A stretch of 64,000 bases of DNA from Nocardiopsis alborubida. Lineage in GTDB: Bacteria; Actinomycetota; Actinomycetes; Streptosporangiales; Streptosporangiaceae. Below, piece after piece: positions 1-9,018 of this stretch; position 1 is the first letter of the stretch, and every line of letters begins with the position of its first letter. The stretch spans positions 124,001-188,000 of the forward strand of contig NZ_JAAXPG010000009.1 of NCBI RefSeq assembly GCF_012396365.1, written 5' to 3'. The position numbers and the translations under genes were made by a program. A model generated the notes under the pieces. It ran no database searches. It saw nothing but the letters and a program-made list of their open reading frames with translations, and had not been told where the DNA came from.

Positions 1-10
1 CAAGCGCTAG
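1..10 (+). CDS. rpsI: 30S ribosomal protein S9, last codons only
   Basis: The window opens with AAG CGC TAG (bases 2-10), that is Lys-Arg-stop. Ribosomal protein S9 ends almost invariably in Lys-Arg, and actinobacteria commonly carry rplM-rpsI-glmM in this order. Since glmM follows, these bases are most likely the 3' end of rpsI. This rests on two codons plus gene order, so it is an inference. Confidence 0.6.
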
Positions 11-44
11 TGCTCATGCGCCGGCAACCGCTCGGCTGAGCTTC

Positions 45-95
45 GGCCCGTACGCCGTTCCCACCACCGGGGGCGGCGTGCGGGCCTTCGGTTTT
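45..95 (+). terminator. hairpin after rpsI
   Basis: A 13-nt arm at 45-57 pairs with 74-86 with a single G-U wobble, around a 16-nt loop. A TTTT run follows at 92-95. The position just after the rpsI stop fits a terminator or attenuator ahead of glmM. Confidence 0.5.
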
Positions 96-175
96 CCCGG
101 TGGCTTGTCTGGGCCACCCTCGCTACTCCACCGGCGCCGCGATTCGGTGCCGTCTTCGAAAGGGGCTGTCCTCCT

Positions 176-1513
176 GTGGCTCGGCTGTTCGGAACAGATG
201 GTGTACGCGGTGTCGCCGGTCGGGACCTGACCGCCGCCCTCGCGCTGGAGCTGTCCGTCGCGGCGGCGCGGGTGCTGACCCGCGGCGGCGACGGGGCGCG
301 GCCCAAGGCCGTGGTGGGCCGGGATCCGCGTGCCTCCGGCGAGTTCCTTGAGGCCGCCGTCGTCGCGGGCCTGGCCAGCACAGGTGTGGACGTGGTGCGC
401 GTGGGCGTGCTGCCCACCCCGGCCGTGGCCTACCTGACCGGCGCGCTCGGCGCCGACTTCGGCGTGATGCTCTCCGCCAGCCACAACCCGGCCCCCGACA
501 ACGGCATCAAGTTCTTCGCGCGGGGCGGCCAGAAGCTGGAGGACGCCCTGGAGGAGGAGATCGAGGGCATGCTCGGCGTGCCCTCCACCCCCGCCGTGGG
601 CGACCTCGTCGGCCGGGTCACCGACGCCCACGACGGCGCCGAGCGCTACGTCGAGCACGTGCTGGCCTCGGTGCCCCACAGCCTCAAGGGCCTCAAGGTC
701 GTGGTGGACTGCGCCAACGGCGCCTCCGCCCTGGTCGCGCCCGAGGCGCTGCGCCGCGCGGGCGCGGAGGTCGTGGCGATCGGTGACCAGCCGGACGGCC
801 ACAACATCAACGAGGGGTGCGGCTCCACCCACCTGGAGGTGCTCCAGGAGGCGGTCCGCCTGCACGGCGCGGACGCCGGTATCGCCAACGACGGCGACGC
901 CGACCGCTGCCTGGCCGTGGACGCCGGGGGACGCGTGGTGGACGGCGACCAGATCCTGGCGATCCTGGCCACCGAGGCCAAGGAGGCGGGCAAGCTCGCC
1001 CAGGACACGCTCGTGGTCACGGTCATGTCCAACCTGGGCCTGAAGCTGGCGATGGAGCGGGAGGGCATCACCGTGGCGGAGACCGCGGTGGGCGACCGCT
1101 ACGTGCTGGAGGAGATGAAGCGCGGCGGGTTCGGCCTGGGCGGCGAGCAGTCGGGGCACGTGATCCTGCTGGAGCACGCCACCACCGGCGACGGTGTCCT
1201 GACCGGCCTGCACCTGCTGGCCGCGATGGCCCACCGCGAGCAGGGCCTGGCGGAACTGGCCAAGGTGATGACCCGCCTGCCGCAGGTGCTCGTCAACGTG
1301 CCCGACGTGGACAAGGCCCGTGCCAAGGACTCCGCTGAGCTCGCGGCGGCCGTGCGCGCGGCCGAGGAGGAGCTGGGCGAGACCGGCCGGGTGCTGATCC
1401 GGCCCAGCGGAACCGAGCCCAAGGTCAGGGTCATGGTCGAGGCGCCGGAGCAGGAGCAGGCCACCGCGGTGGCCGAGCGGCTCGCCGCCGTGGTGCGCTC
1501 CGCGCTCGGTTGA
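176..1513 (+). CDS. glmM: phosphoglucosamine mutase
   Basis: GlmM interconverts glucosamine-6-phosphate and glucosamine-1-phosphate on the way to UDP-GlcNAc and peptidoglycan. The 445-residue length is standard. It starts at GTG with the family N-terminus [11 protein letters not shown]. The active-site phosphoserine lies in [11 protein letters not shown] (about Ser102), the metal loop is DGDADRC, the sugar loop GEQSGH, and the C-terminal phosphate-binding loop [14 protein letters not shown]. All four domains are therefore intact. It follows rpsI, as in many actinobacteria, and is closed by its own hairpin terminator. It acts in the cytoplasm and is expected to be essential. Confidence 0.97.
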   Translation: MARLFGTDGVRGVAGRDLTAALALELSVAAARVLTRGGDGARPKAVVGRDPRASGEFLEAAVVAGLASTGVDVVRVGVLPTPAVAYLTGALGADFGVMLSASHNPAPDNGIKFFARGGQKLEDALEEEIEGMLGVPSTPAVGDLVGRVTDAHDGAERYVEHVLASVPHSLKGLKVVVDCANGASALVAPEALRRAGAEVVAIGDQPDGHNINEGCGSTHLEVLQEAVRLHGADAGIANDGDADRCLAVDAGGRVVDGDQILAILATEAKEAGKLAQDTLVVTVMSNLGLKLAMEREGITVAETAVGDRYVLEEMKRGGFGLGGEQSGHVILLEHATTGDGVLTGLHLLAAMAHREQGLAELAKVMTRLPQVLVNVPDVDKARAKDSAELAAAVRAAEEELGETGRVLIRPSGTEPKVRVMVEAPEQEQATAVAERLAAVVRSALG

Positions 1514-1526
1514 AGGAACCCCTTCC

Positions 1527-1562
1527 ACGCGCACCCGGGCACCGAGGCGGCCGGGTGCGCGT
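1527..1562 (+). terminator. glmM terminator hairpin
   Basis: Perfect 12-bp stem ACGCGCACCCGG / CCGGGTGCGCGT with a 12-nt loop, 13 bases after the glmM stop. It has no real T-run, which is usual in high-GC actinobacteria. Confidence 0.75.
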
Positions 1563-1617
1563 TCTCATGTGTGGCTGACCCGCGGAGTGCGGGTCCGAGG
1601 CGGTGGAGTTGGTCACG

Positions 1618-2646
1618 GTGGCGGACACGCGGTACGGGCACGCCCTGACGATCGGGGTGGACATCGGCGGGACGAAGGTGGCCGCCGGTGTGGTGACGCC
1701 CGGCGGGCGCATCCTGGCCCGGCTGCGCACGGAGACCCCCGAGCGCAGCAAGAGCCCGGCGGTCGTGGAGGACACGATCGTCTCGGTGGTGCGGGAGCTG
1801 CGCCGGGAGTTCCGGGTGCGCGCCGTGGGGGTGGGCGCCGCCGGTTTCGTCGACGAGCGGCGGGCCAACGTGCTGTTCGCCCCGCACCTGTCCTGGCGCC
1901 GGGAGCCGCTGCGCGACGCCCTGGCGCTGCGGCTGGGGCTGCCCGTGGTGGTGGAGAACGACGCGAACGCCTCCGCCTGGGCCGAGGTGCGCGCAGGGGC
2001 GGGCCGGGGCGTGGACAACGTCGTGGTGGTCAACCTGGGCACGGGTATCGGCGGAGCGGTCGTGCTCGACGGGAACCTGCACCGGGGCCGGTATGGGCTG
2101 GCCGGGGAGTTCGGGCACATGACGGTGGTGTCGGGCGGCCACCGCTGCGAGTGCGGGAACCGGGGCTGCTGGGAGCAGTACGCCAGCGGCAACGCGCTGA
2201 CCCGGGAGGCGCGGGAGCTGGTGGCCTCGCAGTCGCCGGTGGCGGAGGCCCTGCACCAGGCTGTGGGCGGCGACGCCGCCCAGATCACCGGGCCGCTGGT
2301 CAGCGAGCTGGCGCGCAAGGGGGACCGCGCGTGCGTGGAGCTGATGCGGGAGGCGGGGGGATGGCTGGGCTCGGGTCTGGCCAACCTGGCCGCGGCGTTC
2401 GACCCGGAGCTGTTCATCGTGGGCGGCGGCGTGTCCGAGGCGGGGGAGCTGCTGCTGGAGCCCGCGAGGGAGGCGTTCGGACGCAGCCTCACCGGGCGCG
2501 GATACCGCCCGGAGGCCCGGGTGGCGGCGGCCGAACTGGGCAACGAAGCGGGCCTCATCGGCGCCGCGGACCTGGCCAGAGAGGCGTTGCCCCGGTGGCA
2601 CCAGCGGCGCCGACAGCGCCGTCTGGGGCGTTTCGGCAGGAGTTAG
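1618..2646 (+). CDS. ROK-family glucokinase
   Basis: Likely phosphorylates glucose to glucose-6-phosphate in the cytoplasm, like the ROK glucokinases of Streptomyces. Seen: the N-terminal phosphate loop DIGGTKVAAG, the GAAGFVD motif, ENDANASAW, the LGTGIGG nucleotide loop, the ROK signature GEFGHM, and the zinc site CECGNRGCWE. The GTG at 1618 has GGAG eight bases upstream. A GTG at 1603 gives five extra residues, but its GAGG is only two bases away. There is no N-terminal helix-turn-helix, so this is a kinase and not a NagC-like repressor. It has its own region downstream of the glmM terminator. The sugar (glucose, glucosamine or other) is not proven by sequence. Confidence 0.85.
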   Translation: MADTRYGHALTIGVDIGGTKVAAGVVTPGGRILARLRTETPERSKSPAVVEDTIVSVVRELRREFRVRAVGVGAAGFVDERRANVLFAPHLSWRREPLRDALALRLGLPVVVENDANASAWAEVRAGAGRGVDNVVVVNLGTGIGGAVVLDGNLHRGRYGLAGEFGHMTVVSGGHRCECGNRGCWEQYASGNALTREARELVASQSPVAEALHQAVGGDAAQITGPLVSELARKGDRACVELMREAGGWLGSGLANLAAAFDPELFIVGGGVSEAGELLLEPAREAFGRSLTGRGYRPEARVAAAELGNEAGLIGAADLAREALPRWHQRRRQRRLGRFGRS

Positions 2647-2696
2647 TGGACTGACCAGAACCGTTGCTGGTGTGTCACAAGAGCCCTGACCTGCGT

Positions 2697-2753
2697 TGAT
2701 CTTGTACTTATAGCGAGGTTGGGCGGTCGAACCTCGCTATAAGTACAAGATCA
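2697..2753. repeat. dispersed palindrome, copy 1 (24-9-24)
   Basis: Left arm 2697-2720 begins TGATCTTGTACTTATAGCG. Right arm 2730-2753 is its exact reverse complement, giving 24 bp of perfect pairing around the 9-base loop GGGCGGTCG. The arms are about 38% GC, far below the surroundings. It lies between convergent genes (the glucokinase and the Uma2 protein). Two more copies occur at 51493-51549 and 59294-59350. No T-run follows on either strand. Confidence 0.95.
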
Positions 2754-2866
2754 CGGCGGAGGGGGCGACCTCGGTGAACCTTTGTGGTCGCAGCACTAGG
2801 TCCGGTGGCCCCGTCGGGAGCGGCGGCACGCGGCCGGAGCGGGCCGCGCGCCGCGTTGCGCGGGAC

Positions 2867-3460
2867 CTAGCGGGACAGCGCCCTCACGTCGATGTCGATC
2901 GGGAACGGGAGCTCCAGTTTGAGGCGTTCCCGAGCGACGGTGACAGGGATGTAGCGGGGCTCCTTCGTGCCGTCCAACTCATAGACGTAGACGGCGGGTC
3001 CGTTCTCCTCGTGCTCGATCCGCCAGAAATGCGGGATGCCCGCCTGCGCGTACTTGAGCGGCTTGGTGGAGCGATCCCGGTCCTGGGACTCCTTGGACAC
3101 GATCTCCACAGTGATGAGTACGTCCTCGGGAGGGACGTGGGTGGCCTGGTACCAGCCGAGGTGCTCCTCGGCCCCCTCCTCGAACTCGTAGACGACGAGA
3201 TCGGGCTCCGGGCGTTGGCGCTTGCCGAGCTTCATGGTCATTTCCGAGAGGACGTCGACGTTGGGAGGCGCCGCTTCCTCCAGACGGGCCGCGAGGCGGA
3301 TCATGACCTTGGCGTGGAATCGGGTCTGGGGGGAAAGCAAGACGAGGGCTCCGTCGATGAGTTCCATCCGGGGCGCTCCCGGGGGGAGGTTGTCCATGTC
3401 GTCGGCGGTCCAGCCGCCGGGCGGGGGCATGAACCAGTCGGGGAGCGGCTCAGCGGTCAT
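2867..3460 (-). CDS. Uma2-family putative nuclease-fold protein
   Basis: A 197-residue protein of the Uma2/DUF820 family, which has a PD-(D/E)XK restriction-endonuclease-like fold and no settled function. Seen: the acidic residue in EPDLVVYE, the VEIVSKES strand, and the downstream KPLKYAQAGIPHFWRIE segment typical of the family. The ATG at 3460 is preceded by GGAGG with a 5-base spacer, which decides the start over longer in-frame alternatives up to 3610. It is transcribed alone, facing the glucokinase across palindrome copy 1, and diverges from the SDR gene. Uma2 genes are often present in many scattered copies per genome. Confidence 0.8.
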   Translation of the reverse strand: MTAEPLPDWFMPPPGGWTADDMDNLPPGAPRMELIDGALVLLSPQTRFHAKVMIRLAARLEEAAPPNVDVLSEMTMKLGKRQRPEPDLVVYEFEEGAEEHLGWYQATHVPPEDVLITVEIVSKESQDRDRSTKPLKYAQAGIPHFWRIEHEENGPAVYVYELDGTKEPRYIPVTVARERLKLELPFPIDIDVRALSR

Positions 3461-3650
3461 CGAAGCCTCCGGGGTCGATTCCTGAGCCCATGTTAATGCG
3501 GACGTCATCGCCATGACAGGACCGTAGCGCTCCGTGACGACGGTGCGCGCAAGTTCCGCGAAGAACCTCGGATTTCGAACGAAAGGCCTGTTCGGAAGGG
3601 CTACCCACAATTAACCGAACCCGGTTCTAGTGCGCAGGTCACATCCTCTG

Positions 3651-3656
3651 TAGAGT
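3651..3656 (+). promoter_or_regulatory. -10 box TAGAGT, probable leaderless promoter
   Basis: TAGAGT fits the actinobacterial -10 consensus TANNNT and ends six bases before the ATG at 3663, so transcription would begin at or next to the start codon. No Shine-Dalgarno sequence is present. The -35 region is poor. Confidence 0.45.
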
Positions 3657-3662
3657 GCCGCC

Positions 3663-4436
3663 ATGGATCTCAACGCAATCTCCGCCCTCGTCTCGGGCGG
3701 CGCGAGTGGCCTGGGTGAGGCCACCGCCAGGGAGCTCGCCTCCGCGGGCGCGACCGTCGTCGTCGCCGACCTCAACGCCGAGCGCGGGGAGGCGGTCGCC
3801 AAGGAGATCGGCGGTGTCTTCGTGCGCACCGACGTCTCCCAGGAGGACCAGGTCAAGGCCGCGGTCCAGGCCGCCGTCGACACCGGCAAACCCTTCCGGG
3901 TGGCCGTGTCCTGCGCGGGCATCGGCTGGGCGACCCGCACCGTCGACCGCCACGGCAACCCCCACGACCTGGACAGCTACCAGAAGGTCATCCAGGTCAA
4001 CCTCATCGGCACCTTCAACGTGCTGCGCCTGGCCGCGGCCGAGATCGCGAAGACCGAGCCGGTCAACGAGGACGGCGAGCGCGGCTCCATCGTCAACACC
4101 GCCTCCCTCGCGGGCATCGAGGGCCAGATCGGTCAGATCGCCTACTCCTCCTCCAAGGGCGGCGTCATCGGCATGACCCTCCCGGCCGCCCGCGACCTCG
4201 CGGCCGTCGGCATCACGGTCAACACGATCGCCCCCGGCATCCTGGAGACGCCCATCTACGGCGAGGGCGAGGGCGCCGAGGAGTTCAAGCAGCGCCTGGC
4301 CGCGCCGGTGCCCTTCCCCAAGCGCCTGGGCACCGCCGAGGAGTTCGGCAGGCTCGCCCGGGCCCTGCTGGAGATCAGCTACGTCAACGGCGAGGTCGTC
4401 CGCATCGACGGCGCGCTGCGCATGCCGCCGAAGTAG
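3663..4436 (+). CDS. short-chain dehydrogenase, 3-hydroxyacyl-CoA dehydrogenase type II-like
   Basis: A 257-residue classical SDR. Seen: the Rossmann loop SGGASGLG (residues 11-18), the acidic residue in VVADLN (favours NAD over NADP), the catalytic Ser in NTASLAG and the YSSSK active site. The overall pattern resembles the HSD10/3-hydroxy-2-methylbutyryl-CoA dehydrogenase group, which oxidises 3-hydroxyacyl-CoA in fatty-acid or branched-chain breakdown. The crotonase that starts nine bases after its stop supports a beta-oxidation-type pair: hydration of an enoyl-CoA followed by oxidation of the 3-hydroxyacyl-CoA. The exact substrate cannot be read from the sequence. Confidence 0.85.
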   Translation: MDLNAISALVSGGASGLGEATARELASAGATVVVADLNAERGEAVAKEIGGVFVRTDVSQEDQVKAAVQAAVDTGKPFRVAVSCAGIGWATRTVDRHGNPHDLDSYQKVIQVNLIGTFNVLRLAAAEIAKTEPVNEDGERGSIVNTASLAGIEGQIGQIAYSSSKGGVIGMTLPAARDLAAVGITVNTIAPGILETPIYGEGEGAEEFKQRLAAPVPFPKRLGTAEEFGRLARALLEISYVNGEVVRIDGALRMPPK

Positions 4437-4445
4437 GGGGACACC

Positions 4446-5210
4446 GTGTCCGACGAGGTTCTCTACACCGCCGAGGACGGCGTCGCCGTCATCACCATCA
4501 ACCGGCCCCAGGCCAGGAACGCGGTCAACGCCGCGGTCGCCGCCCGCGTCGCCGAGGCACTCGACGACCTGGACGCGCGCAAGGACCTGAGCGTCGGCGT
4601 CATCACCGGCGCGGGCGGCACCTTCTGCGCCGGGATGGACCTCAAGGCCTTCATGCGGGGCGAGGTCCCGCTGGTGGAGGGGCGCGGGTTCGGCGGCTTC
4701 GCCGAGCGCCCGCCGCGCAAGCCGCTGATCGCCGCCGTGGAGGGGTACGCCCTCGCGGGCGGGTTCGAGGCCGTGCTGGCCTGCGACCTGGTCGTGGCCG
4801 CGGAGGACGCCAGGTTCGGCATCCCCGAGGTCAAGCGCGGCCTGGTCGCCGGTGCGGGCGGCCTGCTGCGCCTCCAGCACCGCATCCCGCGCAACATCGC
4901 GATGGAGTTCGCCCTGACCGGCGACTTCGTCGAGGCCCCGCGCCTGGCCGAGCTCGGGCTGGTCAACCGGGTCACCGCCACCGGCGGGGCCCTGGCGGGC
5001 GCCCGTGAGCTGGCTGCCCGCATCACCGCCAACGGTCCGCTGGCGGTGCGGGTGTCCAAGGAGGTCATCACCTCCTCCGGCGACTGGTCCACCGAGCGGA
5101 TGTGGGAGAAGCAGAACGAGCTGACGGGCCCGGTGTTCGTCAGCCAGGACGCCATGGAGGGCGCGGCGGCCTTCGCCGAGAAGCGGGCCCCCGTGTGGAG
5201 GGGCGAGTAG
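4446..5210 (+). CDS. enoyl-CoA hydratase/isomerase (crotonase family)
   Basis: A 254-residue crotonase-fold protein. Seen: the first oxyanion-hole segment GAGGTFCAGMDLKAF, the second one GYALAGGFEAVLACDLV with the catalytic Glu, and FGIPEVKRGLVAGAGG. The C-terminal helices end in KRAPVWRG, the usual crotonase end. It starts at GTG behind an AGGGGGA ribosome-binding site, nine bases after the SDR stop, so the two form an operon. It probably hydrates trans-2-enoyl-CoA to 3-hydroxyacyl-CoA. Crotonases also include isomerases and hydrolases, so the reaction is inferred from the neighbour. Confidence 0.88.
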   Translation: MSDEVLYTAEDGVAVITINRPQARNAVNAAVAARVAEALDDLDARKDLSVGVITGAGGTFCAGMDLKAFMRGEVPLVEGRGFGGFAERPPRKPLIAAVEGYALAGGFEAVLACDLVVAAEDARFGIPEVKRGLVAGAGGLLRLQHRIPRNIAMEFALTGDFVEAPRLAELGLVNRVTATGGALAGARELAARITANGPLAVRVSKEVITSSGDWSTERMWEKQNELTGPVFVSQDAMEGAAAFAEKRAPVWRGE

Positions 5211-5244
5211 ACCCCGGACGGGGCGAGCAGGCCCCGGACGCCGT

Positions 5245-5277
5245 GCGGCGGTCCTCCCCGTTGGGGAGGGCCGCCGC
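5245..5277 (+). terminator. terminator of the SDR-crotonase operon
   Basis: A 15-bp stem (5245-5259 with 5263-5277, one G-U) around the loop GTT, 35 bases after the crotonase stop. Confidence 0.7.
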
Positions 5278-5340
5278 AGGTGTCTCCGGCGGAGGCGCGA
5301 CGGTCGGTACCGCGATGTCCAGGATTCCGAAGCCATGGGC

Positions 5341-5401
5341 TAGCCTAGGGTTTACTTTGCCCACCTTGTCATGACTTGTCAGTTGTTGTGCATCTGTGAA
5401 C
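5341..5401 (+). promoter_or_regulatory. AT-rich putative promoter region of the wall-polymer locus
   Basis: The 304-base gap 5211-5514 holds the terminator above and this AT-rich stretch. It contains a 10-bp-spaced direct repeat CTTGTCA (from 5365 and 5375), either of which could serve as a -35 element or a regulator site. GTGAAC follows at 5396-5401. No gene is seen in the gap and no confident -10 was identified. Confidence 0.35.
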
Positions 5402-5514
5402 TGGCAGGCAGGCATCCTGATCCCCCATCACTCACTCAGCGGTAACGGGTTCGCGTCACCGCGACCTGCGCTGTGAGACGGGCGTGTCCGGATACGTGGA
5501 ACCTTGGAGTAACC

Positions 5515-8500
5515 GTGGTCGCACTCAGTGTTGTCGTCCCCATCTACAACGTTGAGAGATACCTCGACGAATGCCTGCGTTCGCTGCGTGTCCAGACGTG
5601 GACCGATTTCGAGGTCGTCATGGTGGATGACGGTTCCAAGGACGGCAGTTCCGACATCGCCGCACGCTTCGCGGAGCAGGACCAGAGATTCAGGCTCATC
5701 AGGCAGGAGAACGGGGGCCTGGGCGCGGCGCGCAACACCGGGGCCCGCCACGCGAGAGGCGAGTTCCTCACCTTCGTCGACAGCGACGACGTCATCCCGT
5801 CCCATGCCTTCGGCTACCACCTCAGCAGCCTGCGCCGGACAGGGTCGGACTTCTCCAGCGGGAACGTTCACCTGCTCAACGAGTTGAGGGTCTGGCAGTC
5901 CCCCATGCACAGGGAGATCTTTCTGACCACGCGGCCGGGGACGCATATCACCCGGGACGACAGGCTGCTCGTGGACAGGCTCGCCACCAACAAGGTGTGG
6001 CGGAAGTCCTTCTGGGACAAGCAGGGGATGTCCTTCCCCGTCGGTGTCCTCTACGAGGACGAGGCCGTGGTGATTCCGCTCCACTTCCTGGCGGGGTCCG
6101 TGGACGTTCTGTCCGAGCCCGTCTACCTGTGGCGGCAAAGGCCCAGCGACGACCGCTCCATCACCCAGGACCGGTTCCGCCCCCGCGCCCTGGAGGACCG
6201 CTTCCAGGCGGTGACCTCGGTCAGCGACTTCATCGTGAGGAGCCAGAGACCGGAGGACAAGCGGAAGTGGGACCAGGTCGCGCTCGGCCAGGATCTGCGC
6301 GCCTTCGTCCAGGTACTCGACCAGGCCGACGACGACTTCCTGGAGCGGTTCCTGGATCTGGCCGCGACCTATCTCGAGACGGTCGACTCACGTGCCCACC
6401 GTGGGATGCCCGCGATCGAACGCCTCAAGTGGCACCTGATCGGGGGGCGCCGGGGAGCCCAGGTCCAGCAGGTCGTCGCCTTCAGCAAGGGTGTCCAGGC
6501 GCGGCAGGCGAAGGTCGTGCGGCACGGGCTCCGGTTCTACGGTGACTATCCCTTCAAGGATGACCCCGAGATGGGGATCCCCCGCCGGGTCTACCGACTC
6601 GACACCGAACTCGAACTGCGCCAGAAGGTCGAGGAGACGACCTGGCGTGACGGCAAGCTGGTGGTTCGGGGGAGGGTCTGCCTCAAGTTCCTCCGACCCA
6701 ACAAGCGCATCCAGCAGCACCTGAGCGCCTGGGCGGTCAACGGACGTACCGGGAAGAAGGTGCGGATCCCAGTCTCCGTGCACCAGGCGAACGAGTTCCG
6801 CTTCGCCTCCAACGTGGTCACCTCCCGCAAGGACTGGGGAGGATATGAGATCACCGTGGACCCGCGGTCACTGCAGACCGACAACACGTGGCAGGACTCC
6901 GAGTGGTACATCGAACTCGGGGTGCTCAACCGGGGCTTTCGCAGAACCGCCCGGCTCGCGAGGCCCGGTGAGAGCAGGGTGCGGCGCGTCGGCCCCGCGG
7001 AGGTGGCCCCCGGCGTGTGGGTCCGTCCCCACTGGCCCGACGCCCACGAGCTGCGTCTCTCCGTGGACTGTGGACCGGTGCTCCTCACCGGTCACGAACT
7101 CCAGGGGGACGAGGTCGTGCTCATCGGCGAACTTCCCGAGGACGCGGTCGAGCAGCCCATGGGGCTGCGGTTCAGGAGGGAACCCGGGGACACGGAGATC
7201 ACGGTTCCCGTCGTCGCGGAGGGCCGCACGTTCCGTGCGCGGGTCCGTCTTGACGAACTCGTCGCGGGCTACACGGAACGGGTGGGCGTGACGGGGGCCC
7301 GCGAGCACGAGGACTGGCGTGTGGAGCTGGAGACGCCGTCAGGCACCAAGGACGTCACCAGCGCACGACGCGTGGAACCGGCGCGTCACGATTTCGCGGG
7401 ACTGGCCGTCCTGGTGAGCACTGACTTCTCCCAGCGTCTCAGTCTTCGCGTGGAGCGGCAGTCCGCCGTCATCACGTCGGTGCGCTGGGAGGGCAGGGAA
7501 CTGCTTCTGTCCGGTGAGTACCACGGGGAAGACCCTGCGGGTCTCTCCTTCCTGCTGTCCGCCAAGGAGCGGATGGACGAGCGGATCTTCCCGATGAGGT
7601 TCGAGGGGTCGACCTTCCACATCCGCTTCGCTCCCACGGCCATGCCGTTCTTCGGCCAGACCCTCCCCCTGGCCTCTGGCGCCTACAGGTTCCTCCTGAG
7701 GCGCGATGACGGGAGCGATCAGCGCGACGCCCTGATGGGGATGGACGCCGCCCTGCTGCGGTCGCTTCCCTCGACCTTCGACGAGGACGGGCCGGCGGCC
7801 AGCCTGGAAGCGGACAGCGAGGGCCGGCCCTGGCTGAGGGTCAACGGCGCCCTCCGCGCGGATGAGCAGGGATCCTACGCGCAGCAGCTCCTGCGGGAGA
7901 AGAACTACCCGGCCTTCCGGAAGAAGCCCGTGGCTCCGGGCCTGCTCTTCGACGCCTACTCGGGCAAGCAGTACTCCGACAGCCCCCGGGGCATCTGCGA
8001 GGAACTGGGGCGCCGGGGCGTCGAGACGCCGATGTCCTGGCTGGTCAAGGACCGCCAGGTCAGACTGCCCGAAGGACTGGGCGAGGTCCACGTGTCGAGC
8101 AGGGAGTACTTCGAGGCGTTCGCCCGCTCGGAGTACATCGTCTCCAACGCCCACCTGCCGACCTGGTTCGACAAGCGCCCGGGGCAGAAGGTGGTGCAGA
8201 CCTGGCACGGTTCCATGCTCAAGCGCATCGGCTTCGACATCGAGGACGTCCGGTTCGGTAACCGCGACTACCACGAGCGCCTGCTCCGGGAGACCCACCA
8301 GTGGGACTACCTGATCTCTCCCAGCCCGTGGGCCACACCGATCCTGCGCAGCGCGTTCCGGTACGAGGGGGAGATCCTGGAGACCGGATACCCGCGAAAC
8401 GACCTTTTCCACGCCCCCGATCGGGAGGCCGTCAAGGAGAGGGTGCGTCAGCGGTTGGGCCTTCCCGCCGGCAAGCGTGTCGTGCTCTACGCGCCGACCT

Positions 8501-9018
8501 GGCGCGACAACAGGTTCTACTCGGCGGGCAAGTACAAGCTGGACCTGCAACTCGACCTGGCCCGCATGTACGAGGCGCTGGGCGACGACCACGTGCTGTT
8601 GGTGCGGTGCCACCCCAACATCGTCGACCGTGTGCCGGTGGTGGGTGAGGACTTCGTCTACGACGTGTCGGCGTATCCGGAGGTCCAGGAGCTGTTCCTG
8701 GTGACGGACGTCCTGGTGACGGACTACTCGTCGCTGATGTTCGACTTCGCCAACACCGGCCGTCCGATGCTGTTCTTCACCTACGACCTGGAGGAGTACC
8801 GGGACCACCTGCGCGGCTTCTACTTCGACTTCGAGGAGACCGCTCCCGGCCCCCTGCTGCGTACCTCGGACGAGGTGATCGAGGCGATTCGCGGGGCCGA
8901 CGAGGTGAGCGAACGGCACAAGGACCGCTACGAGGCCTTCGTCGAGCAGTTCTGTCCGCTGGACGACGGAAAGGCCGCCACACGAGTCGTCGACCGGGTC
9001 TTCGGCCACCTTCTGTGA
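5515..9018 (+). CDS. GT2 glycosyltransferase / CDP-glycerol glycerophosphotransferase fusion (1)
   Basis: A 1167-residue fusion likely to build a wall teichoic-acid chain on the cytoplasmic face. Residues 1-220 form a GT2 domain: VVVPIYNVERYLDE, VDDGSKDGS, ENGGLGAARNTG and DSDD. About residues 330-780 form a beta-rich linker I cannot assign. The C-terminal third is a TagF-type polymerase: QTWHGSMLKRIG (His898), YPRND, VVLYAPTWRDN, RCHPNIVD (His1033) and TDYSSLMFDFANTGRP. The GTG at 5515 has GGAG five bases upstream; a GTG at 5473 in the same frame lacks one. It is a paralogue of the protein at 11840. The GT2 domain probably adds a sugar and the C-terminal domain a polyol phosphate. Confidence 0.88.
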   Translation: MVALSVVVPIYNVERYLDECLRSLRVQTWTDFEVVMVDDGSKDGSSDIAARFAEQDQRFRLIRQENGGLGAARNTGARHARGEFLTFVDSDDVIPSHAFGYHLSSLRRTGSDFSSGNVHLLNELRVWQSPMHREIFLTTRPGTHITRDDRLLVDRLATNKVWRKSFWDKQGMSFPVGVLYEDEAVVIPLHFLAGSVDVLSEPVYLWRQRPSDDRSITQDRFRPRALEDRFQAVTSVSDFIVRSQRPEDKRKWDQVALGQDLRAFVQVLDQADDDFLERFLDLAATYLETVDSRAHRGMPAIERLKWHLIGGRRGAQVQQVVAFSKGVQARQAKVVRHGLRFYGDYPFKDDPEMGIPRRVYRLDTELELRQKVEETTWRDGKLVVRGRVCLKFLRPNKRIQQHLSAWAVNGRTGKKVRIPVSVHQANEFRFASNVVTSRKDWGGYEITVDPRSLQTDNTWQDSEWYIELGVLNRGFRRTARLARPGESRVRRVGPAEVAPGVWVRPHWPDAHELRLSVDCGPVLLTGHELQGDEVVLIGELPEDAVEQPMGLRFRREPGDTEITVPVVAEGRTFRARVRLDELVAGYTERVGVTGAREHEDWRVELETPSGTKDVTSARRVEPARHDFAGLAVLVSTDFSQRLSLRVERQSAVITSVRWEGRELLLSGEYHGEDPAGLSFLLSAKERMDERIFPMRFEGSTFHIRFAPTAMPFFGQTLPLASGAYRFLLRRDDGSDQRDALMGMDAALLRSLPSTFDEDGPAASLEADSEGRPWLRVNGALRADEQGSYAQQLLREKNYPAFRKKPVAPGLLFDAYSGKQYSDSPRGICEELGRRGVETPMSWLVKDRQVRLPEGLGEVHVSSREYFEAFARSEYIVSNAHLPTWFDKRPGQKVVQTWHGSMLKRIGFDIEDVRFGNRDYHERLLRETHQWDYLISPSPWATPILRSAFRYEGEILETGYPRNDLFHAPDREAVKERVRQRLGLPAGKRVVLYAPTWRDNRFYSAGKYKLDLQLDLARMYEALGDDHVLLVRCHPNIVDRVPVVGEDFVYDVSAYPEVQELFLVTDVLVTDYSSLMFDFANTGRPMLFFTYDLEEYRDHLRGFYFDFEETAPGPLLRTSDEVIEAIRGADEVSERHKDRYEAFVEQFCPLDDGKAATRVVDRVFGHLL

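Noticed and set aside
14-1534. A 506-residue minus-strand frame over glmM
   Set aside because: Shadow of glmM; low-complexity His/Gly/Gln composition.
2697-2753. Palindrome copy 1 as a standard intrinsic terminator
   Set aside because: No T-run follows on either strand, and the identical arms in a distant copy point to a repeat family. A terminator role remains possible, but the plain call does not explain it.
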